Origin: JAJFJD01 sp965228695
GTDB taxonomy: Bacteria; Pseudomonadota; Alphaproteobacteria; UBA8366
Reading direction: 5' to 3'
Assembly: GCA_965228695.1 (NCBI GenBank)
Contig: CBDDIB010000002.1
Coordinates: 1 to 64,000 of the forward strand
Length of the DNA: 64,000 bases
Part shown: positions 28,458-37,046 of the stretch, piece by piece
Layout of the letters: every line of letters begins with the position of its first letter
How positions within the stretch are numbered: position 1 is the stretch's first letter
Program-made: the position numbers and the translations under genes
Notes under the pieces: model-generated
What the model saw: only the letters and a program-made list of their open reading frames with translations
Told to the model about the DNA's origin: nothing
The model's database searches: none

Positions 28458-28889
28458 CTAATCACCGTTTCCGATATCGGTCGATGCATCGACCTCAAGG
28501 CGCCAGGACGATTGCGCGTGGTCTTTCGTGGCCACGTCGAAAACGACGCCGTTGGGGTCGCGGTATTTCCGCTCGTGCTTCGGGCCGGCGCCGACATTCT
28601 TGACCTGGCCGTGATAGTAACCGCCCGCCTCTTCGACCGCGGCGCAGGCCTCGTCCATGTCGTCGACGAGAAATCCTAGGTGATGGATACCGATGAAATC
28701 GGAGCCGCGCTCGTCGGGGGCGTTGTCATTGGACTGCAGGTGCAGTAGGGCGAGGCTGACCACCCCATCGGACATCATGACCGCGACATCGGACTGACGC
28801 ACCCGTTCCATTCCGAAGGCTTTTTCATAGAAGTTCGCCGCCTCTTCCAGATCGCGAACGCTCAACGCGATGTGCCGAAGTTTACCCAT
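28458..28889 (-). CDS. VOC (glyoxalase/dioxygenase superfamily) protein
   Basis: A 143-residue single-domain VOC protein. It starts MGKLRHIALSVRDLEEAANFY and contains the second-half motif IHHLGFLVDDMDEA, with putative metal ligands H6, H in IHHLGF and a late Glu/Asp. The upstream in-frame extension (to 29009) is Arg/Ser-rich and unlike the family. The ATG at 28889 has AAGGAAT upstream. The reaction is unknown: glyoxalase I, fosfomycin-resistance-type and extradiol enzymes all share the fold. It converges on the dehydrogenase and is divergent from ilvE. Confidence 0.83.
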   Translation of the reverse strand: MGKLRHIALSVRDLEEAANFYEKAFGMERVRQSDVAVMMSDGVVSLALLHLQSNDNAPDERGSDFIGIHHLGFLVDDMDEACAAVEEAGGYYHGQVKNVGAGPKHERKYRDPNGVVFDVATKDHAQSSWRLEVDASTDIGNGD

Positions 28890-29012
28890 GACCTGATTCC
28901 TTCCTAAACTGTCGCCTGAACCCGATCTTGTCAGACTTTCCCGAGACACATCAAATCCCGGCACCGACGCCGCCCGCATCGAAAACCCGAAACGCGACCG
29001 AGGAAACACCCC

Positions 29013-29933
29013 ATGAGCGATACGACCTATATGACCGTCAACGGCAAGGTGGTTCCCGGTGACGAAGCACAGATCAACATCGCCTCACCGGCCGCGAAAT
29101 ACGGAATCGGCGTCTTCGAGGGCATTCGCGGCTATTGGAACGCGGATGACGAGCAGCTCTACGTGTTTCGGCTACGTGAACATCTCGCGCGCCTGAAGCA
29201 ATCGATGAAGCTGCTGCGGCTGGACGACGAATTCTCGATCGACCAATTGGAAGTCTGTGTGCTCGACATGATCCGGGCCAACGACTTCAAGACGACCATT
29301 CAGATGCGCATCATGGCCGTTCTCGACGATGCCGACGGCGCCCGCACGGACAACGGGCCGGTCGGCGTCTATGCCATGGGCGGCCCGTGCCCGCCGCACC
29401 CGTTCATGCGCAGCGGCCTGACCGCCGGTACCAGTTCCTGGGCGCGGACGGCGGACAACGCGCTGCCGGTCCGGATCAAATGCAACGCCAATTACGTGAA
29501 CGGCCGATTGGCGGAACTGGAGGCGCGCGCCGGCGGCTTCGACCGGGCGATCTTCCTGAACAGCCGCGGCAAGGTATCGGAAGGACCGGGCGCGACCCTG
29601 TTCCTGATCCGCGGCGGACGGCCCGTCACGCCGTCACCCTCGAACGATCTGCTGGAAAGCATTACGCGGGACACGCTGATGCATCTCTTGCGCGAAACAC
29701 AGGACATGGAAACGCAGGAGCGCGATGTCGACCGCACCGAGGTCTACGCGGCGGACGAAGCCTTCCTTTGCGGCACCTTGGCGGAAGTGACGCCGATCAT
29801 CAGCCTGGACGGCATCCCGGTCGGCGACGGCGCGGTGGGGCCGGTGACGCGGGCGCTTCAGAAAAGTTATCTCGATACGGTAACCGGCGCATCGTCGGAC
29901 CACGCCGACTGGCGCACCCCGGTCTATGTTTGA
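29013..29933 (+). CDS. ilvE: Branched-chain amino acid aminotransferase
   Basis: A fold-type IV PLP enzyme of 306 residues transferring amino groups between Leu/Ile/Val and 2-oxoglutarate. The Schiff-base lysine is K156 (PVRIKCNANYVNGRLA). The phosphate-binding and signature region EAFLCGTLAEVTPI and the early GVFEGIRGYW fit IlvE better than D-alanine aminotransferase or aminodeoxychorismate lyase, though fold-IV specificities are hard to assign. It has its own upstream region and converges on the sulfatase gene. Confidence 0.9.
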   Translation: MSDTTYMTVNGKVVPGDEAQINIASPAAKYGIGVFEGIRGYWNADDEQLYVFRLREHLARLKQSMKLLRLDDEFSIDQLEVCVLDMIRANDFKTTIQMRIMAVLDDADGARTDNGPVGVYAMGGPCPPHPFMRSGLTAGTSSWARTADNALPVRIKCNANYVNGRLAELEARAGGFDRAIFLNSRGKVSEGPGATLFLIRGGRPVTPSPSNDLLESITRDTLMHLLRETQDMETQERDVDRTEVYAADEAFLCGTLAEVTPIISLDGIPVGDGAVGPVTRALQKSYLDTVTGASSDHADWRTPVYV

Positions 29934-29939
29934 CGCGAT

Positions 29940-31487
29940 CTAGGTTTCGCGCCGGTTGATCAGCCCGTCCGGCGTCGCCGAATACCCGGTCAGCGTCCGG
30001 TCCGCATAGCGCATGCGCCAGGACAGCATTCTTTGCGCATAGTCCAGCATGACCGGCGCATTGGCCGGATCCTTCGCGAGGTTTTCCAGCTGTCCGGGAT
30101 CCGCTTCCATATCGAACAAGAGCGGCGGCAACGCGTCGAAGTGGACATATTTGTATCTCTCGTCCCGGATCACGCAGAGACCGCACTGATCAAGCGGCAA
30201 CCCGAAGGGCGGCGGTTTCGTCGCGTTGCTGAAATACGGCCGGAAGTCGAACTCGAAATGCACCTCGGCACGCCAATCGTCGGGCTTGGCCCCACGGCAA
30301 AGCGGCAGCAGGGATGCGCCGTCGCAGGTATGCGGCACCGCGCCGCCGACCCAGTCCAGGATCGTCGGCATTACATCGACGGTTTCGGTAAAGGCATCGA
30401 CGATTTCGCCGCGCATGGAGTCCGCTTCCGGCGACGGGTCGTGCACGATCATCGGGATATGGAAGGATTGATCGAAATACCCGATCTTGCCGAGCAGGTA
30501 ATGGTCGCCCAACATCTCCGCATGGTCCGACGTGAAGACGATCAGCGTGTTGTCGTACTGCCCGCTGTCCTTCAGGTATGCGACGATCCGGCCGATATGG
30601 TCGTCGATCTCCTTCATCAGGCCGTAATAGGCGGCGCGCATCACGCGCACCTCTTCCTCGCTCATGTCGCTCGCAAGGCCGTTGCCGTCGCGGAAGTATT
30701 TCGATTGCTTCTCGGTCCGGATGTAGTGATCGAGCAGCGGGTGCTGTTCCGCCTCGGCCTCACGGGTCGCCGCCCGCACCGGGCCCGGCGCCTCGTCTGG
30801 ATCGTGGCTCTCGTTATAAGGCGCCGGCGCGATGAAGGGCGGATGCGGCCGGAAATACCCCAGATGCATGAACCAGTTTTGCTGCTCGACGCCGCGCAGG
30901 TAAGCGAGGCCGTGTTTCGTCGTCCAACTCGTATCCGACAACTCCGCGGAGATACGGGACGGCGCCCGCGTGGCGCCCCCGGGCGCGTCGTGCCCCTCGG
31001 CCGGCAGCCAAATATCCTCGGGCGGGTCCGGCAGGTCCATGCCGTGCTGACGCAGCCAGTTGAAATACGGGCGGCGCGCCGGGTCCATCGGTGCGATCGG
31101 CGTCCAGCCCGGCATCAACGCGCCGCGGAACTTGTAGCGCGGGTCGTCGGAGGGCGTCAGGCGCGGATCGGGCGACGTCGTCGTGTAGCCGACGAGGGCC
31201 GAGTCATAGCCATACTTCCGCATCTCTATCGGCAGGGTGGCGTGACGGGTATCCATCGGAATGCCGTTCTGCACCACCCGATGGTTCATCATGTACAGGC
31301 TGGTCAAGAGCGAGGCGCGCGCCGGGCCACAGGGCGCGCATTGCGTGTAGTGATTGCGGAACACCGTGCTGTCCCGGCAGAGCGCGTCGAGATGCGGCGT
31401 CTGAACCGACGGATGGCCGATATAGGACAGGGTATCGCCCCGCCATTGGTCGACCACGATGAGAAGAACATTTTTCTTTTCAGCCAC
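29940..31487 (-). CDS. Sulfatase-family hydrolase resembling phosphonate monoester hydrolase
   Basis: An alkaline-phosphatase-superfamily enzyme of about 515 residues. The formylglycine-forming motif is C53-G-P-A-R57, in the context YTQCAPCGPARASLLTS, which closely matches the promiscuous phosphonate monoester hydrolase/phosphodiesterase (PMH) group rather than ordinary arylsulfatases. Metal ligands are seen in VVDQWRGD and TSDHAEMLGDH. The GTG at 31487 (VAEKKNVLLIVVDQ) is preferred over the ATG at 31526 because of the family N-terminus and a GAGG about 8 nt upstream. Activity requires a formylglycine-generating enzyme encoded elsewhere. Substrate (phosphonate ester, phosphodiester, sulfate ester) is inferred only. 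Confidence 0.88.
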   Translation of the reverse strand: MAEKKNVLLIVVDQWRGDTLSYIGHPSVQTPHLDALCRDSTVFRNHYTQCAPCGPARASLLTSLYMMNHRVVQNGIPMDTRHATLPIEMRKYGYDSALVGYTTTSPDPRLTPSDDPRYKFRGALMPGWTPIAPMDPARRPYFNWLRQHGMDLPDPPEDIWLPAEGHDAPGGATRAPSRISAELSDTSWTTKHGLAYLRGVEQQNWFMHLGYFRPHPPFIAPAPYNESHDPDEAPGPVRAATREAEAEQHPLLDHYIRTEKQSKYFRDGNGLASDMSEEEVRVMRAAYYGLMKEIDDHIGRIVAYLKDSGQYDNTLIVFTSDHAEMLGDHYLLGKIGYFDQSFHIPMIVHDPSPEADSMRGEIVDAFTETVDVMPTILDWVGGAVPHTCDGASLLPLCRGAKPDDWRAEVHFEFDFRPYFSNATKPPPFGLPLDQCGLCVIRDERYKYVHFDALPPLLFDMEADPGQLENLAKDPANAPVMLDYAQRMLSWRMRYADRTLTGYSATPDGLINRRET

Positions 31488-31649
31488 GACAAGACCTCGC
31501 TGCGACGCTGGCTTAGCGCCGATCATTCGGGCACTCGATTGGGAACAGGACCGACAGAATAGCGGATCGGCGCACGCACGTCAGGAACGGTACACCCGCA
31601 ATGTTACGGGAATGTGCAAAGAATCGCCACCGTAGGGTACGGGACGGTA

Positions 31650-32072
31650 TTAGCTGTTCGTGCGCGGCAACCAGGGGATGCGCGCGAACTCGACGCCTTC
31701 TTCTTCGAGCGATTGCGCCTCGTCGTCGGACGTCTCGCCATAGATGTTGCGCGCGTCGGCTTCCTTGTAGTGAATTTTCCGCGCTTCATCGGCGAACTTG
31801 TCGCCGACATAATCGCAGTTTTCGGCGACTTCCTTCTGCAGCGTTTCCACCGCCTTGCGCAGTTCGGCAGCCTGGACATGCGCTTTGCCGGCGGCGCCCC
31901 GCGACGCGCCTTTCGCGATATTCGGCGCCATTGGGGCTTTCGCCACCTTGACATCGCCGCACACGGGACAGGCGACCTTGCCCTGCTTCGCCTGGCGGTC
32001 GTAGGTCTTGCCGTCCTTGAACCATGCCTCGAACACATGGTCACTATCGCATCGAAGGTTGAACGAAATCAT
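31650..32072 (-). CDS. DUF1178 family protein
   Basis: A 140-residue conserved proteobacterial protein of unknown function. It starts MISFNLRCDSDHVFEAWF, with C8 and a CPVC knuckle (C35/C38), suggesting a small metal site, and later has the family tail YGETSDDEAQSLEEEGVEFARIPWLPR. In alphaproteobacteria it is regularly near grxC and a carbon-nitrogen hydrolase, as here. It is divergent from a methyltransferase gene. Confidence 0.92.
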   Translation of the reverse strand: MISFNLRCDSDHVFEAWFKDGKTYDRQAKQGKVACPVCGDVKVAKAPMAPNIAKGASRGAAGKAHVQAAELRKAVETLQKEVAENCDYVGDKFADEARKIHYKEADARNIYGETSDDEAQSLEEEGVEFARIPWLPRTNS

Positions 32073-32170
32073 ATCGCCTTATATCCAGTAACCGCCTCAT
32101 GCTCCAAATTCGCTTCATCCTATAAAATATGTCGTAATCCCCCATTCGCAAGATACCCGGACATCCAACC

Positions 32171-32719
32171 ATGACCGACCGCCCCGATCCGACCCATGAC
32201 CGAACCGAGCCGTCCCCTTGGGTTCTGCGCTTTTCCGACCGGATTCCGGCCGGCGGAGATGTCATCGACATTGCCTGCGGCGCGGGCCGGCATGGGCGGC
32301 TGTTGCTGGAAAAGGGCCATCCGGTGACATTCGTCGATATCGATACCGAAGGCCTCGACGATCTTGGCGGGCGCAGCGACGTCGCGGTCATCGAAACCGA
32401 CCTCGAGACCGAGGGATTCTGGCCTTTTGCCGGGCATGCATACGACGGCGTTATCGTGACCAACTACCTGTGGCGGCCGATCCTGCCCCAAATCATCGAC
32501 CTCGTCGCGCCCGGCGGTCTGCTTATCTACGAGACCTTCGCGGTCGGCAACGAGGCCTTCGGCAAACCCAGCAATCCGGACTATCTGTTGAAGCCCGATG
32601 AATTGCTCAGTGCTATCGACGGTAAGCTCGAGGTGCTGGAATTCGAACAGGTCGAAACCGAAACACCGAAACCGGCGGTGGTTCAGCGCATCGCCGCCCG
32701 GAACACCCAGGCCACCTAG
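32171..32719 (+). CDS. Small class I SAM-dependent methyltransferase
   Basis: A 182-residue methyltransferase-fold protein with motif I VIDIACGAGRHGRLLL (about 36-51), an acidic end of strand 2 (FVDIDTEG), and YDGVIVTNYLWRPI as the motif IV equivalent. It is similar in size and layout to TehB/SAM-binding proteins that accompany DUF1178 genes. Substrate unknown. It lies between the divergent DUF1178 gene and the convergent nitrilase gene. Confidence 0.82.
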   Translation: MTDRPDPTHDRTEPSPWVLRFSDRIPAGGDVIDIACGAGRHGRLLLEKGHPVTFVDIDTEGLDDLGGRSDVAVIETDLETEGFWPFAGHAYDGVIVTNYLWRPILPQIIDLVAPGGLLIYETFAVGNEAFGKPSNPDYLLKPDELLSAIDGKLEVLEFEQVETETPKPAVVQRIAARNTQAT

Positions 32720-32728
32720 AGTCGGAAT

Positions 32729-33568
32729 TCAGGAATTCGACGCGTCGACGGTGATATCGCAGTCGTGTTCCAGCGACGGGATCATCGACCGCGCCTTATC
32801 GACCGCTCCGAAATCGAGTTCCGCCGTGACGATTCCCGGTTCGGTGCCGCCATCCGCGAGCACTTCGCCCCAGGGCGCCACGATCAAGGAATGTCCATAG
32901 GTCTTGCGGCCATCGTCGTGGTCGCCGCATTGCGCCGGCGCGATGATGTAACAACCAGTCTCGATCGCGCGCGACCGCATCAGGACATGCCAATGGGCAT
33001 CGCCCGTGCGCCGGTTGAAGGCGGACGGCACGGCCAACATGCGCGCACCGGCATGCGCCAATTGGCGGTAAAGATAGGGAAACCGGATGTCGTAACAAAC
33101 GGTCATGCCGAGCGGCCCCCACGGCGTGCCCGCCACCACGGCGCGGTCACCGGGCCGGTAGGTCTCCGATTCCTTGAAGGTCCGGCCGTTCGCCAGGTTG
33201 ACGTCGAACATATGGACCTTGTCGTACCAGGCGACGATATCGCCGGCGTCATCCAGCAGGTAGGAGCGGTTGGCGAGACGGTCGTCGCCCACCAGCTTGA
33301 TCGCCAGCGAGCCGACCAACAGCCAGACGCCAAGCTCGGCCGCCAATGCGCGATAGGCCGCCAACGCCGGATCGTCGTCCTCGGTGTTTGCCGCCTCGAC
33401 CGCCAGATTGCCGCGCTGTTGCACCAAGTTGACGACCTCGGGCAGCGTGATCAGCGCCGCACCCGTCTCGTGCGCCGCGCGAACGGCATCCGTCGATAGC
33501 GCGATATTCGTATCGACATTCGACGTTGCCGTCAGCTGGACACAGGCGACCTTCAACGTGTCGGCCAT
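32729..33568 (-). CDS. Carbon-nitrogen hydrolase, Nit (deaminated glutathione amidase) type
   Basis: A 279-residue nitrilase-superfamily amidase with the complete triad E44 (LPEVVN), K117 (DKVHMFD) and C158 (TVCYDIRFP). The sequence pattern fits the Nit1/Nit2 branch, whose members repair deaminated glutathione or hydrolyse omega-amides. The neighbouring glutaredoxin gene (its stop is 1-2 bp from this start) fits a glutathione-related role. Exact substrate is inferred. Confidence 0.92.
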   Translation of the reverse strand: MADTLKVACVQLTATSNVDTNIALSTDAVRAAHETGAALITLPEVVNLVQQRGNLAVEAANTEDDDPALAAYRALAAELGVWLLVGSLAIKLVGDDRLANRSYLLDDAGDIVAWYDKVHMFDVNLANGRTFKESETYRPGDRAVVAGTPWGPLGMTVCYDIRFPYLYRQLAHAGARMLAVPSAFNRRTGDAHWHVLMRSRAIETGCYIIAPAQCGDHDDGRKTYGHSLIVAPWGEVLADGGTEPGIVTAELDFGAVDKARSMIPSLEHDCDITVDASNS

Positions 33569-33569
33569 G

Positions 33570-33827
33570 TCAGCCCTCCAGCAGAGGGTCTAGCCCACCA
33601 TCGGCGTCGAGTGCATGAAGCTCGTCGCTGCCGCCGATATGCTTGTCGTCGATGAAAATCTGCGGCACCGAGGTCCGGCCGCCCGCGCGCTCGACCATCG
33701 TTTTCTTCAACGCGCCGTTCATAAAAACATCGTGCTCGATAAAGTCCGCGCCCTTGGCCTGCAGCAGCTTCTTTGCGCGGAAACAGTAGCCGCAAAACGG
33801 GCTCGTATAGATTTCAATCTTTGCCAT
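33570..33827 (-). CDS. grxC: Glutaredoxin 3
   Basis: An 85-residue dithiol-type glutaredoxin using glutathione to reduce disulfides. The active-site motif reads CGYC (C12/C15, TSPFCGYCFRA) instead of the usual CPYC. The cis-proline motif TSVPQIFI and the GG(S/H)DEL element are present. The ATG at 33827 is the family start; the open frame upstream runs antisense-like through comF. It lies in the order comF-grxC-nit. Confidence 0.95.
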   Translation of the reverse strand: MAKIEIYTSPFCGYCFRAKKLLQAKGADFIEHDVFMNGALKKTMVERAGGRTSVPQIFIDDKHIGGSDELHALDADGGLDPLLEG

Positions 33828-33919
33828 AACTCGTTCTGAAATTTGCGCCGGATGCCCAAATACATACGGCGTCACGGACGAAGAGCAATCCCTTTTCTGC
33901 GGTGCCGCCCGGAATCCGC

Positions 33920-34675
33920 CTAATCCGCCCGGATCACGCGGGCCAATGTCAGGACATCGACCGCCCCCGCACCGGCCCGGCACAGGACACGCGCGCATTC
34001 CTCGACCGTCGCCCCCGTCGTCAGCACATCGTCGACCAGAACGATCCGTCGTCCCTGTACCTGGCTTTTCCATCGCTCGTGGACCGCAAACGCGCCCTGG
34101 ACATTGCGCCGGCGGGCCGATGGCGATTTCTGCGCCTGGGTCGCGGTATGCCGCCGCCGACGCAACAGATCGACCGCAACCGGCGTTGCCGCGCGTTTGC
34201 CCGCCGCCTGCGCCAACAACCCGGCTTGGTTGTAGCGCCGCCGCAGCAACCGCCGGGGATGCAGCGGCACCGGCGCGATAAGGTCCGCCTCGGCGAGCAG
34301 AACCGCCCCTGCCCGCGCGAGCCATTGGCCGTAAACCGGCGCGCCATGGATTTCATCCGAATGCTTGAAGGCGAGGATCAAGGCACGGCTGGCATCGTCA
34401 TAGCGAAAGACCGCCCGCGCGCGGTCGAATGCCGGCAGCCGGCGGATACAGGACGGGCACAAGCTCTCCTCCGGCATGCGATACGGGAACGGATAGCCGC
34501 AGCGGTAGCAGCATGGTTCCTCGAGCAGCGTGAGGTCCTTCCAGCACGCGGCACACAGGGTTCCTTGATCTTCGACGCGGCCACGGCAAGACAGACACCG
34601 CGGCGGCAGTAGAAAGTTCAACGCGGCCCGGGCGCCACGCTGCATCGCCAAGGAAGGCATGATAGTGAACGGCAT
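33920..34675 (-). CDS. comF: ComF family phosphoribosyltransferase-like protein
   Basis: A 251-residue protein with an N-terminal double zinc finger (C27/C30, C41/C44, then C55-C59 and C73/C76) and a C-terminal phosphoribosyltransferase domain with the PRPP loop IVLVDDVLTTGAT. ComF homologues act in natural transformation (Bacillus ComFC, Haemophilus ComF) but are widespread and their biochemistry is uncertain. ATGs at 34675 and 34660 are both possible starts; the large upstream extension of the frame overlaps the divergent methyltransferase and is not real. Confidence 0.9.
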   Translation of the reverse strand: MPFTIMPSLAMQRGARAALNFLLPPRCLSCRGRVEDQGTLCAACWKDLTLLEEPCCYRCGYPFPYRMPEESLCPSCIRRLPAFDRARAVFRYDDASRALILAFKHSDEIHGAPVYGQWLARAGAVLLAEADLIAPVPLHPRRLLRRRYNQAGLLAQAAGKRAATPVAVDLLRRRRHTATQAQKSPSARRRNVQGAFAVHERWKSQVQGRRIVLVDDVLTTGATVEECARVLCRAGAGAVDVLTLARVIRAD

Positions 34676-34790
34676 GGTGCCGGTTCGATCTCGCAGCCGA
34701 ATTTGATCCCGACTAACTCTATGGTCCCCGCCGCCGCCCGACAACCAGCTTTCAATTGCACGCACCGCCGGCCGCCCCCATATTTCGCCC

Positions 34791-35720
34791 ATGGATGAGC
34801 CGATGCGCATTTTCGACCGCCGCGCCGTCCGGCGGCACCGCGACCGTGCAGCCGCCGGCCTCGCCGCACATGATTTCCTGCTGTGCGATGTCGCGGAACG
34901 CCTTACCGATCGGCTGCTGGATGTCAGCCGACGCTTTCCGCGCGCGCTGGATCTGGGATGCCATACCGGCGAACTGCACCGAATTCTCGGACGGCAGGGC
35001 GGCATCGAAACCTTGATCCAGTGCGACCTTGCGCCGGAGATGGCGCGCCGTGCCGGCGGGCACGCCATTGCCGCGGACGAGGAAGCATTGCCCTTTGCAC
35101 CGGAATCCTTCGATCTCGTCCTGAGCAACCTCTCGCTGCATTGGGTCAACGACCTGCCCGGATGCCTGCTACAGATCCGCCAGGCCCTGAAACCGGACGG
35201 GTTGTTTCTCGCCGCGATGTTCGGCGGCGGCACATTGGTGGAGCTGCGAAATTGCCTGATGGAAGCCGAAAGCGAAATCGCCGGTGGCGTCAGCCCACGG
35301 GTGGCGCCCTTCGCCGACTTGCGCGATGCTGCCGGATTACTGCAGCGCGCCGGGTTCACATTGCCGGTCGCCGACCGGGATACGGTCACCGTCACCTACG
35401 AGAACGCCTTCCGGCTGTTCGCCGATCTGCGGGGCATGGGCGAAGGCAATGCGGTTCGCGAGCGACAGCACCGGTTCACCCGCCGCGCCGTATTTCTTCG
35501 CGCGGCCGAGCGATATCAGTCGAACCATGCCGCGCCAGACGGCCGCATTGACGCCACATTCAACATTATCTTCATGCACGGATGGGCGCCGCATCCATCG
35601 CAGCAAGTGCCGTTACGGCCCGGCAGCGCCCAAAGTCGGCTTGCAACGGCTCTCGAAACCGAGGAAGTTCCAGCGGGCGACAAGGCGATACCGAAACGAC
35701 CGGCGGCGAAGGAGACCTGA
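34791..35720 (+). CDS. Methyltransferase-fold protein, NDUFAF5/BioC-like
   Basis: A 309-residue SAM-binding protein with the N-terminal signature IFDRRAVRRHRDRAA, SAM loop ALDLGCHTGELHRIL, and SNLSLHWVNDLP. This layout and IFDR start match the alphaproteobacterial homologues of mitochondrial NDUFAF5, which hydroxylates an arginine of complex I subunit NDUFS7; they are often annotated BioC-like. It is divergent from comF, the usual arrangement. The ATG at 34803 is an alternative start. Role in complex I is inferred from the family. Confidence 0.85.
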   Translation: MDEPMRIFDRRAVRRHRDRAAAGLAAHDFLLCDVAERLTDRLLDVSRRFPRALDLGCHTGELHRILGRQGGIETLIQCDLAPEMARRAGGHAIAADEEALPFAPESFDLVLSNLSLHWVNDLPGCLLQIRQALKPDGLFLAAMFGGGTLVELRNCLMEAESEIAGGVSPRVAPFADLRDAAGLLQRAGFTLPVADRDTVTVTYENAFRLFADLRGMGEGNAVRERQHRFTRRAVFLRAAERYQSNHAAPDGRIDATFNIIFMHGWAPHPSQQVPLRPGSAQSRLATALETEEVPAGDKAIPKRPAAKET

Positions 35721-35725
35721 CTCGA

Positions 35726-36577
35726 ATGAAGAAACTTGCCATTCGGGATTTGATATTCGACGTACTCGGCTTTCTCTGGACCAACCGGCTGGACCTGTTC
35801 CGGATGATCGCGGCGCCGGTTCTCGCGCTGTCCGTGATCAATGCCGCCGCCGCCGCGCTGATTTCCAGGCCGGAAACACCGACCACCGAGATTCAAACCG
35901 CCGCCACGATCTCGACCGCACTGTTGGTCGGCGTGTCCTTCATTTTCTATGTCATGTTCGCGGTCGCCTGGCATCGGCGATGCCTGAAGCCCGAGGAACA
36001 GACGACGATCTGGACCGCGCTCCGCTGGGACAAACGGAAGACACTGTTCACCATTCGATCGATGATCATCGGCGTCATTCTGCTGGGTGTCGCGATTACC
36101 GCCGGTGTTTTCGTGGCAATCTTGGGCGGGGGCGCCGGCATGGTGGGCACCATCGGAACCGGTGTGGAGGGCAAAGCGGTCCCGACAATTCTTGGCGTTG
36201 TCGGCACGCTCGTCATCATCGGCGTCGTCTTGCTGATGAACAGCCGGCTGGCCTTGTGGCTGCCGGCGGCCGCCGTCGACGACAATCTGACGCTGATGGA
36301 GACATGGGTCCTGGCCCGAGGGAACACCTGGCGGATCTTCGCCGTCGTGCTGCTGGCGAGCGCGCCGGGCATCCTTTTCTTCTTCGTCGTGGATATGGTG
36401 ATGAAATTCGCCGCCCAGTCCCTGGGCATGGGCGACACGCTGACCTTTCGGCTGATCGCATCACTATCGCTCAACGTTGCGAATTACATCGTCATCGCGA
36501 TCGGCGTCACCGCGCTGTCGTCGATCTACAAGGAATTGCGCCACCCGACATCGCCGGGCATGCCGTATTACATGTAG
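35726..36577 (+). CDS. Polytopic inner-membrane protein of unknown function
   Basis: A 283-residue protein with about six hydrophobic segments (clear ones near residues 28-48, 60-82, 112-135, 150-172, 200-222 and 240-262). I see no catalytic motif or recognised domain, only a resemblance to YciC-like/glycerophosphodiester-associated membrane proteins. The ATG at 35726 (GGAG 11 nt upstream, MKKLAIRDLIFDVLGFL) is preferred to the one at 35582, which would overlap the preceding gene by 139 bp. It begins 5 bp after that gene's stop, so the two are probably co-transcribed. Confidence 0.72.
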   Translation: MKKLAIRDLIFDVLGFLWTNRLDLFRMIAAPVLALSVINAAAAALISRPETPTTEIQTAATISTALLVGVSFIFYVMFAVAWHRRCLKPEEQTTIWTALRWDKRKTLFTIRSMIIGVILLGVAITAGVFVAILGGGAGMVGTIGTGVEGKAVPTILGVVGTLVIIGVVLLMNSRLALWLPAAAVDDNLTLMETWVLARGNTWRIFAVVLLASAPGILFFFVVDMVMKFAAQSLGMGDTLTFRLIASLSLNVANYIVIAIGVTALSSIYKELRHPTSPGMPYYM

Positions 36578-36590
36578 CGGGCGGCGACCG

Positions 36591-37046
36591 TCAGAGCAGG
36601 TCGCGCAACATGGCGACCAACGGCGCGTCCGCTGGCGGCATGGGATAGTCGGTCAGACGCGGCGGACGAACCCACGCCAGTTCCTGGCCTTCCCGCGCGG
36701 TCGGCGTGCCCTTCCAGACGCGGCAGACATATAACGGCATCAAGAGATGGAACGCGTCGTAGCGGTGGCTGGCGAAAGCGATCGGCGCAAGGCAGCTTTC
36801 CCGCGTGTCGATCCCGAGCTCTTCCTCGAACTCCCGGATCAAGGCTGCTTCCGGGGTCTCCCCTTCACCCACCTTACCGCCCGGAAATTCCCACAATCCC
36901 GCCATCGCCTTGCCCACAGGGCGTTGGGCGATAAGAACCCTGCCATCGGCATCGACCAGCGCCCCCGCGGCGACGAACAGCATCGGGAGGGGCGCGGCGG
37001 CTTCGCGGTCCTCCCAACAACCGTCGCGGTCGGTCGGTCCAGTCAT
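36591..37046 (-). CDS. mutT: 8-oxo-dGTP diphosphatase MutT
   Basis: A 151-residue Nudix hydrolase that removes oxidised guanine nucleotides. The Nudix box is complete (GGKVGEGET, then REFEEELGI, about residues 56-78), and the LWEFPGGK context and overall length fit MutT. It overlaps the end of argJ by 4 bp (ATGA), an argJ-mutT coupling common in alphaproteobacteria. Confidence 0.93.
   Translation of the reverse strand: MTGPTDRDGCWEDREAAAPLPMLFVAAGALVDADGRVLIAQRPVGKAMAGLWEFPGGKVGEGETPEAALIREFEEELGIDTRESCLAPIAFASHRYDAFHLLMPLYVCRVWKGTPTAREGQELAWVRPPRLTDYPMPPADAPLVAMLRDLL

Noticed and set aside
33828..34325. N-terminal extension of the glutaredoxin frame to 251 codons
   Set aside because: The extension runs through comF in another frame and is Gly/Arg/Ala-rich; the glutaredoxin family start is at 33827.
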